Of a stretch of DNA of 8,839 nt, positions 6,228-8,839 are shown one piece after another. Each line of letters starts with the position of its first letter. Positions within the stretch are counted from its first letter, which is position 1. The DNA comes from Syntrophobacterales bacterium. Lineage in GTDB: Bacteria > Desulfobacterota > Syntrophorhabdia > Syntrophorhabdales > WCHB1-27. The notes beneath the pieces were generated by a model. The model saw only the letters and a list, made by a program, of their open reading frames with translations. It had not been told where the DNA came from and did no database searches. The translations under genes were made by a program, and so were the position numbers. The DNA is taken from contig JADGQN010000179.1 of the NCBI GenBank assembly GCA_017881765.1, positions 1 through 8,839 of the forward strand. Reading direction: 5' to 3'.

Positions 6228-8339
6228 ATGGACTCTAAAGTCTGGCCGGGAAGGACGTATCCACTCGGCGCCACCTACAATGGGACGGGGACCAATTTCT
6301 CTCTTTTCTCGGAGGTCGCCGAGAAAGTCGAGCTCTGTTTGTTCGACGACTCAGGACAAGAAACACGCGTTAATCTTCCAGAAACCACCGCGTTCTGTTG
6401 GCATGGCTACCTCCCCGAAGTCGAACCGGGACAGCGTTACGGGTTTCGTATACATGGTCCATGGGCGCCCGAAAAGGGTCTGCGGTGCAACCCGGCGAAG
6501 CTCCTCCTCGATCCGTATGCAAAAGCGATAGAAGGACAGGTCGAATGGGACGAAGCTGTCTTCCCGTATCATTTCGATCAACCGGAGGGATCCAGGAACG
6601 AAAAGGACAGTGCTCCGTTTGTTCCGAAATCGGTCGTGATCAACCCCTTTTTCGAGTGGGACCGCGACGAACCGCTGAGAGTACCCTGGCAGGAGACGAT
6701 CGTCTACGAGACGCATGTGAAAGGCCTGACCATAAAGCACCCGGAAATACCTCAAGAGGTGCGCGGCACTTACGCGGGGCTTGCCCACCCGGTGATGATC
6801 GGATACCTGAAGAAACTGGGCGTGACAGCCGTCGAACTTCTTCCCGTACATCAGTTTGTCCACGATAAGCACTTGGTTGACCGGGGCCTGCGCAACTACT
6901 GGGGCTACAACTCGATCGGCTTTTTTGCTCCTCATAACGAGTACTCGAGCAGGGGGCAACGGGGGCAGCAGGTGCAGGAGTTCAAACAGCTGGTCAAAAA
7001 CCTTCACGACCAGGACATCGAAGTGATCCTGGACGTGGTTTACAACCATACGGCTGAAGGCAATCATATGGGGCCCATGATCTGCTACAAGGGCATCGAC
7101 AACGGGGCGTACTATCGGCTCGTTGCTGATAACCCTGCGCAGTACATGGACTACACGGGTACCGGCAACACCCTCAACATGCGCCACCCTCATGTGCTGC
7201 AGTTGATCATGGATTCTCTTCGCTATTGGATTCTGGAGATGCACGTTGACGGCTTCCGTTTTGACCTGGCCGCGACGCTCGCTCGGGAGCTCCACGAAGT
7301 CGATCGCCTCTCCGCGTTCTTCGATATCATTCAACAAGACCCGGTCATAGGACAGGTGAAACTAATTGCGGAGCCATGGGACGTCGGGGAGGGGGGCTAT
7401 CAGGTCGGCAATTTTCCACCCCTCTGGTCAGAGTGGAACGGCAAGTACCGCGACTCTGTCCGAGACTTCTGGCGCGGGCAGGGCTGTACGCTCGCTGAGT
7501 CCGCCTATCGGATTACCGGCAGCTCCGACCTTTACGAAAGTACGGGACGCCGGCCTTTTGCCAGCGTTAATTTCATCACCGCCCATGACGGGTTCACCCT
7601 GACCGATCTCGTCTCGTATAACGAGAAACACAACGAGGCGAACGGCGAAGAGAATCGTGACGGCGAGTCGAACAACCGGTCGTGGAACTGCGACGTGGAG
7701 GGGCCGACGGACAATCCCGAGATACTTACGCTACGGGCCAAACAGAAAAGGAATCTCTTAGCTACATTGTTGCTTTCCCAGGGTATCCCCATGGTGTGGG
7801 GTGGAGACGAAATGTGCAGGACCCAGAAGGGAAACAATAACGGATACTGCCAGGATAATGAGATATCATGGTACGATTGGTCTTCCGCGGACCAGGACCT
7901 CCTGGAGTTCGCCGCACAGCTCATCCAATTTCGGCGGGCGCATCAGATATTCCATCGTCCGCGCTGGTTTCGCGGCAGCCCCATCGACCGCACGGGCATT
8001 GACGACATCGGCTGGTTTACGCCGGAGGCGAAGCAGATGACGCAGGTCGAGTGGGGAGAGACGTTCACGAAATCCATGGCGGTCTTCTTCAACGGCCAAG
8101 CGCTTCCGAATCTCGATGATTTCGGCCAGCGCATCGTCGACGACACCTTTTATCTGCTTCTAAACGCCCACTATGAACCCATTACCTTCACGCTGCCCGA
8201 GGAGAAATGGGGCAAGACGTGGGAAAAGGTTTTCGCCACGAATGAGGCCCGTTTTTCGGATTCGGCGGACGCTTTTGCGTCCGGAGCCCAACTCGCGGTT
8301 GAGGGCCGCTCCCTGACCCTTCTGTGCAAGCGTGAATAG
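6228..8339 (+). CDS. glgX: Glycogen debranching enzyme, TreX/GlgX type (GH13 isoamylase family)
   Basis: A complete 703-residue cytoplasmic enzyme that hydrolyses alpha-1,6 branch linkages of glycogen or limit dextrin. An N-terminal CBM48-like domain (about 8-140, including GTNFSLFSE) precedes the GH13 barrel. Visible GH13 motifs are DVVYNHT (269-275), DGFRFDLA with nucleophile Asp346, AEPWD with acid/base Glu382, and TAHDGF with Asp454. GGDEMCRTQKGNNNGYCQDN (525-544) is characteristic of debranching enzymes. The length fits TreX-type proteins (about 700) better than E. coli GlgX (657). The ATG is preceded by GGAGGG at 6217-6222 with a 5-nt spacer. No other glycogen or trehalose gene is in the window, and the long noncoding stretch upstream suggests its own promoter. 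Confidence 0.96.
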   Translation: MDSKVWPGRTYPLGATYNGTGTNFSLFSEVAEKVELCLFDDSGQETRVNLPETTAFCWHGYLPEVEPGQRYGFRIHGPWAPEKGLRCNPAKLLLDPYAKAIEGQVEWDEAVFPYHFDQPEGSRNEKDSAPFVPKSVVINPFFEWDRDEPLRVPWQETIVYETHVKGLTIKHPEIPQEVRGTYAGLAHPVMIGYLKKLGVTAVELLPVHQFVHDKHLVDRGLRNYWGYNSIGFFAPHNEYSSRGQRGQQVQEFKQLVKNLHDQDIEVILDVVYNHTAEGNHMGPMICYKGIDNGAYYRLVADNPAQYMDYTGTGNTLNMRHPHVLQLIMDSLRYWILEMHVDGFRFDLAATLARELHEVDRLSAFFDIIQQDPVIGQVKLIAEPWDVGEGGYQVGNFPPLWSEWNGKYRDSVRDFWRGQGCTLAESAYRITGSSDLYESTGRRPFASVNFITAHDGFTLTDLVSYNEKHNEANGEENRDGESNNRSWNCDVEGPTDNPEILTLRAKQKRNLLATLLLSQGIPMVWGGDEMCRTQKGNNNGYCQDNEISWYDWSSADQDLLEFAAQLIQFRRAHQIFHRPRWFRGSPIDRTGIDDIGWFTPEAKQMTQVEWGETFTKSMAVFFNGQALPNLDDFGQRIVDDTFYLLLNAHYEPITFTLPEEKWGKTWEKVFATNEARFSDSADAFASGAQLAVEGRSLTLLCKRE

Positions 8340-8389
8340 GGCAAAGCACCGCTGGGTTTTGAGAGGATTACGAAATGCTCAGATATAGG

Positions 8390-8420
8390 CCTTTTCGCAC
8401 AGACCCCAGGGTGCGAAAGG
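8390..8420. repeat. 10-bp hairpin after the debranching enzyme gene
   Basis: CCTTTTCGCAC (8390-8400) pairs with GTGCGAAAGG (8411-8420), with one bulged T and a 10-nt loop. It starts 51 nt after the stop of the debranching gene. No T-run follows on either strand, so it is not a canonical intrinsic terminator. Its right arm coincides with the point where similarity to the Nramp transporter begins (8413). Confidence 0.6.
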
Positions 8421-8642
8421 ATTCTGTCTGGTACTGGCCGCCGCAATGTTTATCGGCCTTGGTGCGGTGAACACGGGGATAGACCCGATCAAAGCCCTTT
8501 TCTTTTCTGGTCCGCGGTTATAAACGGCACAGTGTCGGTGCCGGTCATGGTCATGATGATGGTCATGGCATCCGATAAAAGGGTGATGGGTGACTTTGTC
8601 CTTTCCAGAGTAGCAAAGAGTGTAGGCTCGCTTCTTTCATAA
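8413..8642 (+). pseudogene. Nramp-family metal transporter, C-terminal fragment with frameshift
   Basis: The frame from 8413 reads AKGFCLVLAAAMFIGLGAVNTGIDPIKALF, and after a shift the frame from 8508 reads WSAVINGTVSVPVMV and on to a TAA at 8640-8642. Together they match the last membrane helices of bacterial Nramp (MntH-like) proteins, where [N/D]PIKAL[F/Y]W[S/A]AV[I/L]NG is a signature. The shift lies at CTTTTCTTTTC (8497-8507): removing one of the two CTTTT units restores the family pattern ALFWSAVING. Nothing resembling the first several hundred residues is present upstream, since the debranching gene ends only 73 nt before. The product cannot be functional. Nramp proteins import manganese or iron with protons; here it is only a relic. 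Confidence 0.8.
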
Positions 8643-8701
8643 AGCCGCGAATCATGACCGGTGCCCCTCGGCAATCCGGTCACGATTCGCGCATCGCGGC
8701 T
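8643..8701. terminator. Strong complex inverted repeat, possible bidirectional terminator
   Basis: Positions 8646-8661 pair with 8676-8691 with a single A-C mismatch (16 positions, 14-nt loop). In addition AGCCGCGA (8643-8650) pairs perfectly with TCGCGGCT (8694-8701), and the two pairings compete for the same left arm. The element lies 31 nt after the stop of the minus-strand gene at the right edge and directly after the Nramp relic, a convergent position suited to a terminator. T-runs are weak (TTTAT on the minus strand), so a mobile-element end or another role remains possible. Confidence 0.45.
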
Positions 8702-8732
8702 CTTCTCGGGTCGATAAGCCCACGCACTTACT

Positions 8733-8839
8733 TCAAGTTCTTTTTATTTTCTGCTTTTCCTGCTCAAACTGTTTCATGATGTCTTGAATCTCGTCTTGGT
8801 CCAAAGCCTTTTCCGCGCTCTTGAATACCTTGCTCTCCT
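8733..8839 (-). CDS. Unidentified protein, C-terminal 34 codons (5' part outside window)
   Basis: The minus strand is open from the right edge to a TGA at 8735-8733, ending ESKVFKSAEKALDQDEIQDI followed by a Glu/Lys/Gln-rich helix and KIKRT. The highly charged, helix-favouring composition looks like a real protein tail. The other two minus frames hit stops within about 25 codons. I cannot name a family from this tail. A strong inverted repeat lies 31 nt past the stop, consistent with the gene ending here. Confidence 0.5.
   Translation of the reverse strand, partial: ESKVFKSAEKALDQDEIQDIMKQFEQEKQKIKRT

Noticed and set aside
6351..7337. 328-codon minus-strand open frame
   Set aside because: Complement of the catalytic barrel of the debranching enzyme; no independent support.
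8374..8469. 31-codon ORF with GAGAGG upstream after the debranching gene
   Set aside because: It overlaps the Nramp relic in another frame and the hairpin at 8390-8420; the product is Arg/Pro/Trp-rich and unconvincing.

Overview
The window is GC-rich bacterial DNA. A CheB/CheR/PAS fusion protein, a TreX/GlgX-type debranching enzyme and a thiamine-pyrophosphate (TPP) riboswitch operon together suggest a free-living Gram-negative bacterium. A deltaproteobacterium (Desulfobacterota) is my best guess, but nothing here fixes the phylum.

Layout from left to right. (1) Positions 1-1840, minus strand: a promoter, a TPP riboswitch with a Rho-independent terminator, an MFS transporter, and 12 nt later an uncharacterised P-loop NTPase gene that runs off the left edge. 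I read this as one thiamine-controlled operon. The open frame that runs upstream of the transporter into the riboswitch is not protein. (2) Positions 1841-2163: the divergent intergenic region, with a candidate promoter and a clear ribosome binding site for the next gene. (3) Positions 2164-5217, plus strand: a 1017-residue CheB-CheR fusion with a sensory PAS region and a regular heptad coiled coil, but no histidine kinase domain. (4) Positions 5218-6227: about 1 kb without a convincing full-length gene. It holds a short ORF with a very good ribosome binding site (possible remnant of a signalling gene), a palindrome and an 11-bp inverted repeat, and a hairpin-rich stretch just before the next gene. 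(5) Positions 6228-8339, plus strand: an intact 703-residue glycogen debranching enzyme. (6) Positions 8340-8839: a hairpin, a frameshifted C-terminal fragment of an Nramp-type metal transporter, a strong complex inverted repeat, and the last 34 codons of an unidentified minus-strand gene.

How the parts work together. The thiamine operon should be shut off by TPP: the aptamer is followed by a terminator, and one arm of that terminator can pair with the aptamer, giving a plausible on/off switch. The CheB/CheR fusion lacks cheA, cheW or receptor neighbours here, so it is probably a stand-alone signalling protein rather than part of a flagellar chemotaxis cluster. The debranching enzyme stands alone, without other glg genes in view. 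I see no CRISPR array, tRNA, rRNA or intact insertion sequence. The points most worth following are the P-loop protein in the thiamine operon, the structured leader-like DNA before the debranching gene, and the decayed metal transporter with a visible 5-nt duplication.
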